A stretch of DNA of 64,000 nucleotides. Source: CAMLJR01 sp964631955. GTDB lineage: Bacteria; Pseudomonadota; Gammaproteobacteria; Pseudomonadales; CAMLJR01. The notes beneath the pieces were generated by a model that saw only the letters and a program-made list of their open reading frames with translations, did no database searches and was not told where the DNA came from. Location: positions 124,001 to 188,000 of the forward strand of contig CAZWBA010000005.1 in assembly GCA_964631955.1 (NCBI GenBank), in the 5' to 3' direction. The position numbers and the translations under genes are program-made. The stretch's first letter is position 1. Every line of letters starts with the position of its first letter. This document shows, one piece after another, positions 16,586 through 24,910 of this stretch.

Positions 16586-19261
16586 ATGGCCGATAACAAC
16601 GCTCGTACGTATTCATATTCCAATCTCTTTCACGCCATCTTCGTGCTCTTCAGCCTGTCTGCCATCACGCTGGGTATCTGGGGCTTCATCAATCGGCCCG
16701 AAGAAGTCGCGCCGTGGCCGAAACAGATCTCGGGTTTTGCGTATTCGCCTTATCGCTATGGTCAGAGCCCCGTCGACAGAACTTATCCGAGCGCGCAGCA
16801 GATCGAAGAAGACATGGCGCTACTGTCGCAATATTCGCGGCGAATCCGTACCTATTCGGTGGGCGGCATTCTCGGCGACATTCCGCGCATCGCCAATAAA
16901 TACGGCATCAAGGTCATGGCAGGCGCCTGGCTGTCCGATGATCGCGAAGCCAATATGGTCGAAATCGACAAGCTGATCGAAATCGTCAACGCCAACAAAA
17001 ATATCGATCGCATCATCGTCGGCAACGAAACGTTACTGCGGCAGGAACTCACCGGCGACGATCTCGTGATGTACATGAATTACGTGCGCCAGGGCATCAA
17101 CCGCAAGGTGCCTGTTTCCACCGCTGACTCGTGGGATTTCTGGCTGATCGGCGATGGCAAGGGCGAGCATCCGGAAAATGCGCGTCTGGCGGCAAGCGCG
17201 GATTTTGTCGGCGTGCATTTTCTGCCGTACTGGCTCGGCAAAAGCGTTGAATACGCCAACGACGATATCGAAGCCTCCTACGACAAACTCAAATCGCAAC
17301 CTGTTTTCAAAAACAAACCGATCGTGATCGGTGAAGTGGGCTGGCCGAGTCGCGGACGCGAAATCGGTCAGGCAAAAGCTTCCGATGCGGAGGAAGGAAA
17401 ATTTCTGCGCAGTTTCTTCCCGCTCGCGCAGAAGGAAAATTACGAGTTCTACATCATGGAAGCCTTCGATCAGCCGTGGAAGATGAAACAGGAAGGCGCC
17501 GTCGGTGCCTACTGGGGCGTATTCAATGCCGATCGTCAGCCGAAATTCGCACTGCGCGGACCGTTGCAGCCGATTCCGAAATGGCGAACGCTCGTCGCCA
17601 TCACCATTGCGCTGGGCATTCTCACTTTCCTGATGTTTCTCGTCGACGCGCGCCAGATGCGCAGGCGTGCGGTGAGTTTCCTCGCCGCAGTCGCATTCCT
17701 GAGTACATCGACGCTCGTTTACATGGCATATCAGATTCTCGATCCGTACGCGTCCGCCGGCACGACTGTGCTCGGTGTGATTTTGTCGCTGAGCGCGATC
17801 GGTGTCGCTACGGTACTGTTCGTCGAAGCCCACGAATGGGCGGAAGCCGTGTGGGTCATGCGACGCAAACGGCCGTTCGGCCCGGCTGCGGAATTCGATA
17901 ACGGCATTTATCCGAAAGTATCGATTCACGTGCCGTGCTATAACGAACCGCCTGAAATGGTGATCGAAACCATTAATGCGTTACGCAATTTGCGCTACGA
18001 CAATTACGAAGTGCTCATCATCGACAACAACACCAAAGACGAAGCGGTGTGGAAACCTGTCGAAGAATATTGCGCGCAGCTGAACGATCCGCGTTACCGC
18101 TTCTTCCACGTCGCACCACTCGAAGGTTTCAAAGGCGGCGCACTGAATTTTGCGCTCGACCATACCGTCGGTGATACCGAAATCATCGCCGTCATCGATT
18201 CGGATTATCAGGTACATCCCGACTGGTTGCGCGATCTCGTGCCGCACTTTCAAAATCCGAAAATTGCGATCGTGCAGGCTCCGCAGGATTATCGCGACGG
18301 CGGAGAAACCCTGTTCAAGAAAATGTGCTACGCGGAATATCGCGGCTTTTTCCACATCGGCATGGTCACGCGCAACGATCGCAACGCCATCATTCAGCAC
18401 GGCACCATGACCATGGTGCGCCGCTCGACGCTGGAAGAACTGGGACGCTGGGGCACAGATACCATCACCGAAGATGCCGAACTCGGTCTGCGCGTATTTC
18501 ACAATGGACTGGAAGCTGCTTACATCGAAAAGAGTTACGGCAAGGGATTGATTCCCGACAATTTCATCGATTACCGCAAGCAGCGCTTCCGCTGGGCTTA
18601 CGGCGCCGTGCAGATCATGCGCAAGTACGCGCGCCAGTTATTCTTCGGTGCGGAAACAAAACTGTCGCTCGGACAACGCTACCATTTCGTCGCGGGCTGG
18701 CTGCCGTGGATCGCCGACGGCATGAACCTGTTCTTTACGGTCGGCGCATTGTGCTGGTCTTACGCGATGATTTTCTCGGAGATGATCGACCCGCCGCTCG
18801 CCGTGTATGCGATTCCTCCGCTCGCATTATTTTTCTTTAAACTGGCGAAGCTTTATTACGTCTATCGCAGTCGCGTCGGCACCAATCAGGTCGAAACGAT
18901 TCAAGCCGCACTGGCCGGCCTGGCGCTGAGCTATGTGATTTCCAAAGCGATGCTGTACGGTATTTTCACCGACAAGATTCCGTTTCTGCGCACACCGAAA
19001 AATAAGGACCGCGAATCGGTATGGTTTGCGCTACTGCTCGTTTCGGAAGAAGCGATTATCACGCTGCTATTGTGGGGCGCCGCTATCGGTATCGCGATTA
19101 CGCGTTATCACAATCTGAATGCGAGTGATCTACGGCTGTGGCTCGCGGCTATTCTGATTCAATCGCTGCCCTATTTCGCTGCGATCGTGATGTCAGTTAT
19201 CAGCAGCTCGAAACCGTTCAGCGCCGCACCGGCGGCAAATACGGCATCAAGCGCGGGTTGA
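16586..19261 (+). CDS. ndvB: NdvB-like beta-1,3-glucan synthase (GH17-GT2 fusion)
   Basis: An 891-residue inner-membrane enzyme: an N-terminal helix (13-33), a GH17 domain (about 50-330; IVGNE near 143-147 and GEVGWPS near 250), membrane helices (about 345-430), a processive GT2 domain with VIDSDYQ (about 535), TITEDAE (about 626) and QRFRW (about 665), and further helices to the end. This architecture is that of Pseudomonas NdvB, which makes cyclic beta-1,3-glucans linked to biofilm antibiotic tolerance. UDP-glucose is the expected donor. A TAGAAT -10-like box lies at 16544-16549. The gene ends inside the 3' end of the DHH gene (15-bp convergent overlap). Confidence 0.88.
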   Translation: MADNNARTYSYSNLFHAIFVLFSLSAITLGIWGFINRPEEVAPWPKQISGFAYSPYRYGQSPVDRTYPSAQQIEEDMALLSQYSRRIRTYSVGGILGDIPRIANKYGIKVMAGAWLSDDREANMVEIDKLIEIVNANKNIDRIIVGNETLLRQELTGDDLVMYMNYVRQGINRKVPVSTADSWDFWLIGDGKGEHPENARLAASADFVGVHFLPYWLGKSVEYANDDIEASYDKLKSQPVFKNKPIVIGEVGWPSRGREIGQAKASDAEEGKFLRSFFPLAQKENYEFYIMEAFDQPWKMKQEGAVGAYWGVFNADRQPKFALRGPLQPIPKWRTLVAITIALGILTFLMFLVDARQMRRRAVSFLAAVAFLSTSTLVYMAYQILDPYASAGTTVLGVILSLSAIGVATVLFVEAHEWAEAVWVMRRKRPFGPAAEFDNGIYPKVSIHVPCYNEPPEMVIETINALRNLRYDNYEVLIIDNNTKDEAVWKPVEEYCAQLNDPRYRFFHVAPLEGFKGGALNFALDHTVGDTEIIAVIDSDYQVHPDWLRDLVPHFQNPKIAIVQAPQDYRDGGETLFKKMCYAEYRGFFHIGMVTRNDRNAIIQHGTMTMVRRSTLEELGRWGTDTITEDAELGLRVFHNGLEAAYIEKSYGKGLIPDNFIDYRKQRFRWAYGAVQIMRKYARQLFFGAETKLSLGQRYHFVAGWLPWIADGMNLFFTVGALCWSYAMIFSEMIDPPLAVYAIPPLALFFFKLAKLYYVYRSRVGTNQVETIQAALAGLALSYVISKAMLYGIFTDKIPFLRTPKNKDRESVWFALLLVSEEAIITLLLWGAAIGIAITRYHNLNASDLRLWLAAILIQSLPYFAAIVMSVISSSKPFSAAPAANTASSAG

Positions 19262-20221
19262 TCCGGAAAAAAATGCATTGAATTGATCGATAAAATGCTG
19301 AAGCTGCGCTTTCGGCAAATCATTCACGCCCGCTGCGGCGGCGCGGCCGCCGCCGGTGGGAAAGCGGCGGCATAATTCATCCGCGCCGGTTTTATTGTTG
19401 AGCGGCGCGCGCACGCTGATCAGATAATTGCCATTACTTTTTTCCGTCAGAACCGCATGCGCGCGCGCCGGAAACTGATTGGTCAAGTCGTTGCTGTAAA
19501 CACCACTCACACGGCGAGCCCACGCCTGATTGGGCAGAATGAAAACTGCGGCTGCATCCGTTGCGATTTCCGCCTCGATGGCGGCCGCGCTGTTCATATC
19601 GTTGTTGTAGCCATTTTCAAGCTTTTCAAACTGCTCACGGCTATCGCGAATGAAATCGAGCGGATTCGCATAAGGGCTGACGCGTCTGAACAACTCCAGT
19701 GGCGGAAAATGTAAATCGTCGATGTTCTCGCCGTATCCGTTGTAATTGATATACGTGCCGAGATTTTCAAGCAGCACCAGTTCATCGGCACGAAGATCGA
19801 TCGTTTTTGCAAGTGCGAGAGCGCTATTTTTCAAATTATCGCCAAATGCACCGACGACTGCCCAGGCGGCAAACTTTCCCTGCAGATAACCATTGACGAG
19901 CAGACTTGTGCACACATCGGGCGCTTCGTTGATGATGGCTTTGAGTTTCGGATTTTGCGGAATTTCGCCGGCGTAATGGTGATCGACGTAAAAAACCTCC
20001 GCGCCGCTGGCAAGCGCACGCTCGACGCCGTCGCGATTTTTATCCAGGGACACGTCGAGCACGGTAAGCTGATCGCCCGCTTTCGCATCGACTTTATCGA
20101 GCAGTTCGATATCGCGCTTCACACCCGTGATCAGCGTCGACTCGACGCGATGCGCATTGCGCAGCTGCGTTAAAGCGCAAATGCCGTCGGCATCGCCATT
20201 GAACACATCGATAAAGGCCAT
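19247..20221 (-). CDS. DHH family phosphoesterase
   Basis: The 324-residue protein begins MAFIDVFNGDADGICAL (first metal-binding Asp pair of the DHH domain) and contains YVDHHYAGE (DHH motif, about residues 84-92) and a C-terminal DHHA1-like segment with FPTGGGRAAAAG. DHH proteins hydrolyse phosphodiesters such as oligoribonucleotides or cyclic dinucleotides; the substrate here is not evident. The ATG at 20221 matches the conserved start, and the open frame upstream is ignored. The DHHA1 GGGH is GGGR here, a small departure. It is a single gene with its own 127-bp upstream gap. Confidence 0.82.
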   Translation of the reverse strand: MAFIDVFNGDADGICALTQLRNAHRVESTLITGVKRDIELLDKVDAKAGDQLTVLDVSLDKNRDGVERALASGAEVFYVDHHYAGEIPQNPKLKAIINEAPDVCTSLLVNGYLQGKFAAWAVVGAFGDNLKNSALALAKTIDLRADELVLLENLGTYINYNGYGENIDDLHFPPLELFRRVSPYANPLDFIRDSREQFEKLENGYNNDMNSAAAIEAEIATDAAAVFILPNQAWARRVSGVYSNDLTNQFPARAHAVLTEKSNGNYLISVRAPLNNKTGADELCRRFPTGGGRAAAAGVNDLPKAQLQHFIDQFNAFFSGSTRA

Positions 20222-20348
20222 TGTTCTCGTCCCGCATTCATGAATTTGCGCCGAGCATAGCACGCGAAAACATCCATGAAGCGGATTTACGCTTTTGCAA
20301 AAGGGCCATTATTTCCATCTCCGGCCCTTCTGCATGTGAAAACAAATC

Positions 20349-21515
20349 TCAGGCAACGGCGGCCATCGCCTCGTTCACGCGTCGGTTATACAAAGCCAGA
20401 ATTAAATCCGTTTGTGTGATGATGCCCACCAGTCTCAGTTCGTCATCGACAATGGGAATATGCCGGTGTCCGCCATCGGCAAACATCGGTACCAGTTCGA
20501 TAATGAATTTATGCTCGGAAGCCACCATGACGCGTCGCGTCATGATCTGCCCCACGACATCGGGCTTATCGGCGTGCAGCGTGCGCACCTTTCTGATCAG
20601 TGCCGATAACTGCACGGATAATGTTTTGTGTTCATGAATTCCCGCATGCTTGAGAAAATCGGCCTGCGTGAGAATGCCCACCACGCGCTGCGAACGATCG
20701 ACCACCGGTAACGCCTTGATTCCACGCTTGCACAATAACTCCCATGCATCTTCAAGCGAATCGCCGAATTTAACCGATAGGACATCGCGAGACATCACAT
20801 CGGCGCATGTGATTTCGCCGAATCGACGTCGATAGGCATTCGCTTCGGCGCTGTACAGCAGCGTTTCCAGATCATCGCGTGCGATATCGAGAATTTCATT
20901 GTAATTCTGCAGCGCAAGATCGAGGTCGGCCGAAGTAAATCCCGGCGATGAATTTGTAGCAGGAGACGGCCTCTGTATCGCATGCGGATAACTGTGCCCC
21001 GTCGCCCGATGATAAAACAACGCAGCAATGACCAATAATGCGGAGTTAATGCCCACAGGTATCCACACAAAACTATAACTCGCCGTGTGTACAACGGAGC
21101 TGCCCAATACAGCCGTCAACGCGACTGCGCCCGCCGGCGGGTGCAGGCAGCGCAAATAAAACGTCGCTGCAGTAGTCAGCGTCACCGCCAGCGTGGCGGC
21201 CACCAATGCGTTGTCGAGCCATTGCGCACAGCTCACACCGATCAATGCCGCAATGATATTTCCGCCGATGATCGACCACGGCTGTGCCAGGGGGCTGGCT
21301 GGCATTGCAAATGCCAATACCGCCGAAGCGCCCGTCGGAGCAATAAGCCACGGCGAGTCAATCGCTGCGGGGAACAGGAGTTGCGTAATGAGGCCGGTAA
21401 GCGCAATGCCAATGGCGGCACCGCAACAGGCGCGCAAACGCTCTTTCCAGTTGACCATCATTGGCGGAGGGATAAAGCGACTTAACCAGGCAGGTAAAAA
21501 TGAGGCAGGAGACAT
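20349..21515 (-). CDS. HPP family membrane protein with tandem CBS domains
   Basis: The N-terminal half (about residues 25-180) is an HPP domain with four or more membrane helices and the eponymous CLHPPAGAVAL motif. The C-terminal half carries two CBS domains (about 235-295 and 315-380; DVMSRDVLSV and QIMTRRVMVAS), which usually sense adenosine nucleotides. HPP proteins have been linked to nitrite transport in some phototrophs, but this cannot be inferred here. It looks monocistronic. A GC-rich hairpin (21672-21689) lies in the 192-bp upstream gap. Confidence 0.85.
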   Translation of the reverse strand: MSPASFLPAWLSRFIPPPMMVNWKERLRACCGAAIGIALTGLITQLLFPAAIDSPWLIAPTGASAVLAFAMPASPLAQPWSIIGGNIIAALIGVSCAQWLDNALVAATLAVTLTTAATFYLRCLHPPAGAVALTAVLGSSVVHTASYSFVWIPVGINSALLVIAALFYHRATGHSYPHAIQRPSPATNSSPGFTSADLDLALQNYNEILDIARDDLETLLYSAEANAYRRRFGEITCADVMSRDVLSVKFGDSLEDAWELLCKRGIKALPVVDRSQRVVGILTQADFLKHAGIHEHKTLSVQLSALIRKVRTLHADKPDVVGQIMTRRVMVASEHKFIIELVPMFADGGHRHIPIVDDELRLVGIITQTDLILALYNRRVNEAMAAVA

Positions 21516-21671
21516 GGATGTGATATTCGTACGAGGCTTTCATCTAACGCGACAGCTATCGCGCACCGCCGCGCATTATATCTATAAAGATGTATTCGAT
21601 ATGCCTAATTTCGTATGGAGGTTTGGGAATTGTTTATTGTGAATTGCGTGTGATACTGCGTACGGCGGGAA

Positions 21672-21689
21672 GCAGGCCTCGCGGCCTGC
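21672..21689. repeat. GC-rich hairpin between comEA-like and HPP genes
   Basis: GCAGGCC, tetraloop TCGC and GGCCTGC form a perfect seven-base-pair stem 19 bp downstream of the ComEA-like stop codon. There is no U tract, so it may be a REP-like unit or a rho-dependent end rather than an intrinsic terminator. Confidence 0.45.
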
Positions 21690-21707
21690 CAATGGATTTA
21701 TTGCAGA

Positions 21708-22013
21708 CTATTTAACAGCAATACGATCCCGGTTTTTCAATACCAGCTTGTCGCCAATACCTTTCACATCGGCGAGCTGTTCCGGCGATTTGAAAGGACC
21801 GTGTTCCTTGCGATAAGCAACAATGGCTTCGGCTTTTGATTGACCCACACCGACCAGAGCATCGGCGATCGTCGCTGCATCAGCGGTATTGATATTGACG
21901 GCCCTGACGGATGCAGCTGTCGCAGCAGCTTCTTTAGCGCACCAGCCGGCAGAGGAAGCAGTCAATAAAGCGAGGGAGAGAAATAAAGGACGAATTGCAG
22001 TTTTGAGTTCCAT
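21708..22013 (-). CDS. ComEA-like helix-hairpin-helix DNA-binding protein
   Basis: The 101-residue precursor has a Sec signal peptide (residues 1-25, cleavage after WCA) and one ComEA-type helix-hairpin-helix region starting NINTADAATIADALVGVGQSKAEAI and ending in the second hairpin GIGDKLVLKNRD. Such periplasmic proteins bind incoming DNA during natural transformation, though many short ComEA homologues in non-competent bacteria have no proven role. It stands alone between pyrF and the HPP gene. Confidence 0.88.
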   Translation of the reverse strand: MELKTAIRPLFLSLALLTASSAGWCAKEAAATAASVRAVNINTADAATIADALVGVGQSKAEAIVAYRKEHGPFKSPEQLADVKGIGDKLVLKNRDRIAVK

Positions 22014-22091
22014 GTCAAATTCCTATATAGACGTTAAATGATCATTCCTTTGCCGCATCATACGGCGCGCGTAAATTAACTTAACTCGGCT

Positions 22092-22793
22092 TCAATCTGC
22101 AATACCCAGTTCCAGAAGGATTGCACGTAACGCCGCAAGTGGATCAGATGCTCGCGTAACCGGACGCCCCATAACGAGATAATCGCTGCCATTCGCACGC
22201 GCCGAGGCCGGTGTCGCGATACGCATCTGATCGTCGCTTGAAGATTCCGCAGGGCGAATACCCGGCGTAACCAAAGTGAATGGCTGATTCAATTCCGAGC
22301 GCAGCATCGCGCATTCCTGCGCGGAACAAACCACGCCGTCCAATCCGCACTGCTGCGTCAATCGGGCGAGTCGCAAGACGTGCTGTGCCGGGGTTGCGTT
22401 GATGCCGACAGCTTCGAGTTGCGGGGCATCCATACTCGTCAGCACCGTAACAGCAATCAGTAATGGCGCGCTTTTTCCAAACGGCAGCAAGGCTTCGCGC
22501 GCTGCACTCATCATGATGGGCCCGCCGCTCGCATGCACGTTCACCATCCACACACCAAGATCCGCCGCAGCAGCAACCGCCGATGCCGTCGTATTGGGAA
22601 TATCGTGAAATTTCAGATCGAGAAAAATTTCAAAACCGCGCGCACGCAATGATCTGACCAGCTCCGGGCCTGCACGCGTAAACAATTCCTTGCCGACCTT
22701 GACGCGACATAATGCAGGATCGAGCCGATCCGCCATCGCCTCGGCCTGCTTGCGATCGGGGTAATCGAGAGCGACGATAAGAGGGGATTTCAT
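22092..22793 (-). CDS. pyrF: orotidine 5'-phosphate decarboxylase
   Basis: PyrF makes UMP from OMP in pyrimidine synthesis. The 233-residue protein has LIVALDYPD at the N-terminus (residues 4-12), the catalytic DLKFHDIPNT motif (about 58-67) and the phosphate-binding GRPVTRASDP near the C-terminus. The ATG at 22793 was chosen because the family starts here; an upstream alternative would overlap lapB more. It follows lapB and lapA on the same strand, an order common in gammaproteobacteria. Confidence 0.96.
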   Translation of the reverse strand: MKSPLIVALDYPDRKQAEAMADRLDPALCRVKVGKELFTRAGPELVRSLRARGFEIFLDLKFHDIPNTTASAVAAAADLGVWMVNVHASGGPIMMSAAREALLPFGKSAPLLIAVTVLTSMDAPQLEAVGINATPAQHVLRLARLTQQCGLDGVVCSAQECAMLRSELNQPFTLVTPGIRPAESSSDDQMRIATPASARANGSDYLVMGRPVTRASDPLAALRAILLELGIAD

Positions 22794-22831
22794 ATTTTCA
22801 AAAACTCCGAAACAACCTGGTGAGTGATGCT

Positions 22832-24028
22832 TCAATCACCTTCGCTACCGCTGATCGGCAACATCGTGTTCCACTGTTTGCATTTCGGGCATTGCCAATG
22901 CATCTGGCGCACGGAAAACCCGCAGCGCTTGCATTGATAGATCGGCTTTCCCGCCGTCATTTTCTGCAACAACGATTGCCATATCTCCAGATTATTTTCT
23001 TCGCATGCACCTTCACGCTGCATCGAAATCAAACTTAACAGACCGCGCATCGTCGGTCGCAATCGCATTTGTTCCGCTAAAAACGCAGCCGCCGCCTGCG
23101 CGCCATCGCGGTGAGTGATTTCCTCACAGATCGCAAGTATCAGGCGTGTCGAAGCATGCCTGGTCAGGCATTCGCGAAGATAATCGACAAGTTGCTCGCG
23201 CCGCCCGACTGCGTCGTAGCAGGTGCGCAATGTATCGAGCATCTCGGGAATCAACACCGGATTTTGTTCAGGTATTTTCTGCAAGGCATCGATTGCAGCC
23301 TGGAAATGCCCGCTGCGATATTCGAGCAGGCCGAGCAGAAGCGATGCCCGTACCAGTTTGGGATCACGAATCAATGCCTGAATCAGATGCGCGCGTGCGC
23401 CATCGAATTCATGCTTATCAAGTGCATGCTGTGCCAATTCGCAGTGAAAATGCGCAATGGCGCTATCGAGCTCCGGGTCGGGTTCAGGCGCACTCAAAAA
23501 TAAGTTGCGGCGCGGCAACAAGCGCGTCGCGGTTTCGATTGACTTGGTCCAGTCGCGTTCGGCTTGATAAATTTCGACGAGATGGCGCAGCGCCGTCGGC
23601 CGCAATTCTTCCGAACTCTGCACGAGTTCCTGCAGGATTTTCTCCGCGCGATCATACAAGCCCGCGCTGATGTAATCGTGCGCCAGTTCCAGTTGCGCGC
23701 GCTGAAGTTGCAAGGGGGGTAAATTCGGGCGCGCCAGTAAATTCTGATGAATGCGCAACGCCTGTTCGATATCGCCCTTGCGGCGCATCATGTTGCCTAG
23801 CGCAAGATGCGTGTCGAAGGTTTCCTTATTGACCTCCAGGGTGTCGACGAAGGTCGCGATCGCTTCGTCGGGGCGATCGTTGAGCAGGTAATTCAAGCCA
23901 CGAAAATACTGCCGATAAGCCGCGCTTGCGCCGCCGGGTAATGCCGACGCGCCACCCGCAAAGCGTCCCAAAAGCCAACCGCATGCGATTGCTGTGAATA
24001 CGAGCAGAAACAACCAGAGCATTGCCAT
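22832..24028 (-). CDS. lapB: LPS assembly regulator LapB
   Basis: LapB (YciM) is an inner-membrane TPR protein that presents LpxC to FtsH for degradation and so limits lipid A synthesis. The 398-residue protein has the N-terminal membrane helix (residues 2-20), a long TPR array (about 45-350) and the C-terminal rubredoxin-like metal site with CKRC and CPKC (about 370-390), all features of the family. It starts 2 nt after lapA and precedes pyrF by 38 bp, making a lapA-lapB-pyrF transcript likely. Confidence 0.96.
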   Translation of the reverse strand: MAMLWLFLLVFTAIACGWLLGRFAGGASALPGGASAAYRQYFRGLNYLLNDRPDEAIATFVDTLEVNKETFDTHLALGNMMRRKGDIEQALRIHQNLLARPNLPPLQLQRAQLELAHDYISAGLYDRAEKILQELVQSSEELRPTALRHLVEIYQAERDWTKSIETATRLLPRRNLFLSAPEPDPELDSAIAHFHCELAQHALDKHEFDGARAHLIQALIRDPKLVRASLLLGLLEYRSGHFQAAIDALQKIPEQNPVLIPEMLDTLRTCYDAVGRREQLVDYLRECLTRHASTRLILAICEEITHRDGAQAAAAFLAEQMRLRPTMRGLLSLISMQREGACEENNLEIWQSLLQKMTAGKPIYQCKRCGFSVRQMHWQCPKCKQWNTMLPISGSEGD

Positions 24029-24030
24029 GA

Positions 24031-24330
24031 TCAGTGTCTTAACGCCGAACCTTTAAGGTCGGACAATTCGCGCTCGCACACTTCCAGACGGCGACGCAGA
24101 CGATAACGAATGGTTTGCAGCTTGATCAATGCCAGACTACCTGCCGCCAGACCGGCAAGACCACCGAGCACAAAGGCAGCAAGCAACCATACTGCGAGCG
24201 GACGCTCGGATAACCGCGTAGCCACCAGATCGAGCGGTACATTCTGACCATTCTGCAGCGAAAACAACAAACCGAAAGCCAGCACCAGCAACAGTAATAT
24301 CGCGATCAGCACACGTCGTATCCAACGCAT
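24031..24330 (-). CDS. lapA: LPS assembly protein LapA
   Basis: The 99-residue protein has two membrane helices (about residues 5-25 and 46-68) around a short NGQNVPLDL loop, and a basic coiled tail (RYRLRRRLEVCEREL), as in LapA/YciS (DUF1049). It pairs with LapB at the inner membrane. It is the first gene of lapA-lapB and is separated from ihfB by a bidirectional terminator. Confidence 0.92.
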   Translation of the reverse strand: MRWIRRVLIAILLLLVLAFGLLFSLQNGQNVPLDLVATRLSERPLAVWLLAAFVLGGLAGLAAGSLALIKLQTIRYRLRRRLEVCERELSDLKGSALRH

Positions 24331-24394
24331 CGCATTTTCCCCTTCTCATCCGGTCCTGAGCCTGCTCGCACCATTACAGGCGATTCATCGATTC

Positions 24395-24437
24395 AAAAAA
24401 AAAACGGCATGATCGTGTGACCATACCGTTTTTTACA
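24395..24437. terminator. bidirectional intrinsic terminator after ihfB
   Basis: ACGGCATG (24404-24411) pairs with CATACCGT (24422-24429), allowing one G-U pair. On the minus strand the stem is followed by ten U, from the A run at 395-404. On the plus strand it is followed by six U. It ends ihfB before lapA. Confidence 0.88.
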
Positions 24438-24470
24438 TGCCATCGCCATAGTGGCGACGCGTCTCCCGAA

Positions 24471-24764
24471 TCAGTGATTCTGAATACTCTGATTCACGCG
24501 CTCGCGCATTTCCTTGCCAGGCTTGAAGTGCGGCACATGCTTACCGGCCAACTCCACCGTATCGCCGGTTTTGGGATTGCGGCCCTGGCGTGGCTCGCGA
24601 TAATGCAGCGAGAAACTGCCAAAACCACGAATTTCGATACGCTCACCACTCGCCAGCGTCTGTGACATATGTTCGAGTACGGCCTTTACAGCAAGCTCGA
24701 TATCCTTGACGGACAATTGCGGCTGCTTCGCCGCAATACGTTCAATCAATTCAGATTTTGTCAT
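24471..24764 (-). CDS. ihfB: integration host factor subunit beta
   Basis: IHF-beta pairs with IHF-alpha to bend DNA at specific sites in replication, recombination and transcription. The 97-residue protein starts MTKSELIERIA and has the GFGSFSLHYREPRQGRNPKTG arm that inserts into the minor groove (about residues 45-66). The ATG at 24764 has a CAGGGAAA ribosome binding site; the longer open frame is not conserved. rpsA-ihfB order is conserved in Pseudomonas and E. coli; here a strong hairpin lies between them. Confidence 0.97.
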   Translation of the reverse strand: MTKSELIERIAAKQPQLSVKDIELAVKAVLEHMSQTLASGERIEIRGFGSFSLHYREPRQGRNPKTGDTVELAGKHVPHFKPGKEMRERVNQSIQNH

Positions 24765-24843
24765 GTCGTTTCCCTGCTCTTCGTCGACCAGCAATCTAAT
24801 CTCAGACCAGAAGACTAGTTCACATCAGAGCCTGTCACAACAA

Positions 24844-24893
24844 AATCAGCGTTTTCACTGAGTTAAGAATTCACTGAGTGAAAAACGCTGATT
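24844..24893 (-). terminator. terminator of rpsA
   Basis: AATCAGCGTTTT-CACT (24844-24859) and AGTGA-AAAACGCTGATT (24877-24893) form a stem of about 16 bp with one bulge just after the rpsA stop codon. On the minus strand the stem ends in TTTTGTTG. The long stem could let some polymerase through to ihfB. Confidence 0.75.
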
Positions 24894-24910
24894 ACAGACT
24901 TGGCTCTGGC

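Noticed and set aside
17033..17929. 298-codon minus-strand frame inside the NdvB-like gene
   Set aside because: Antisense to intact GH17 and GT2 domains; no homology visible.
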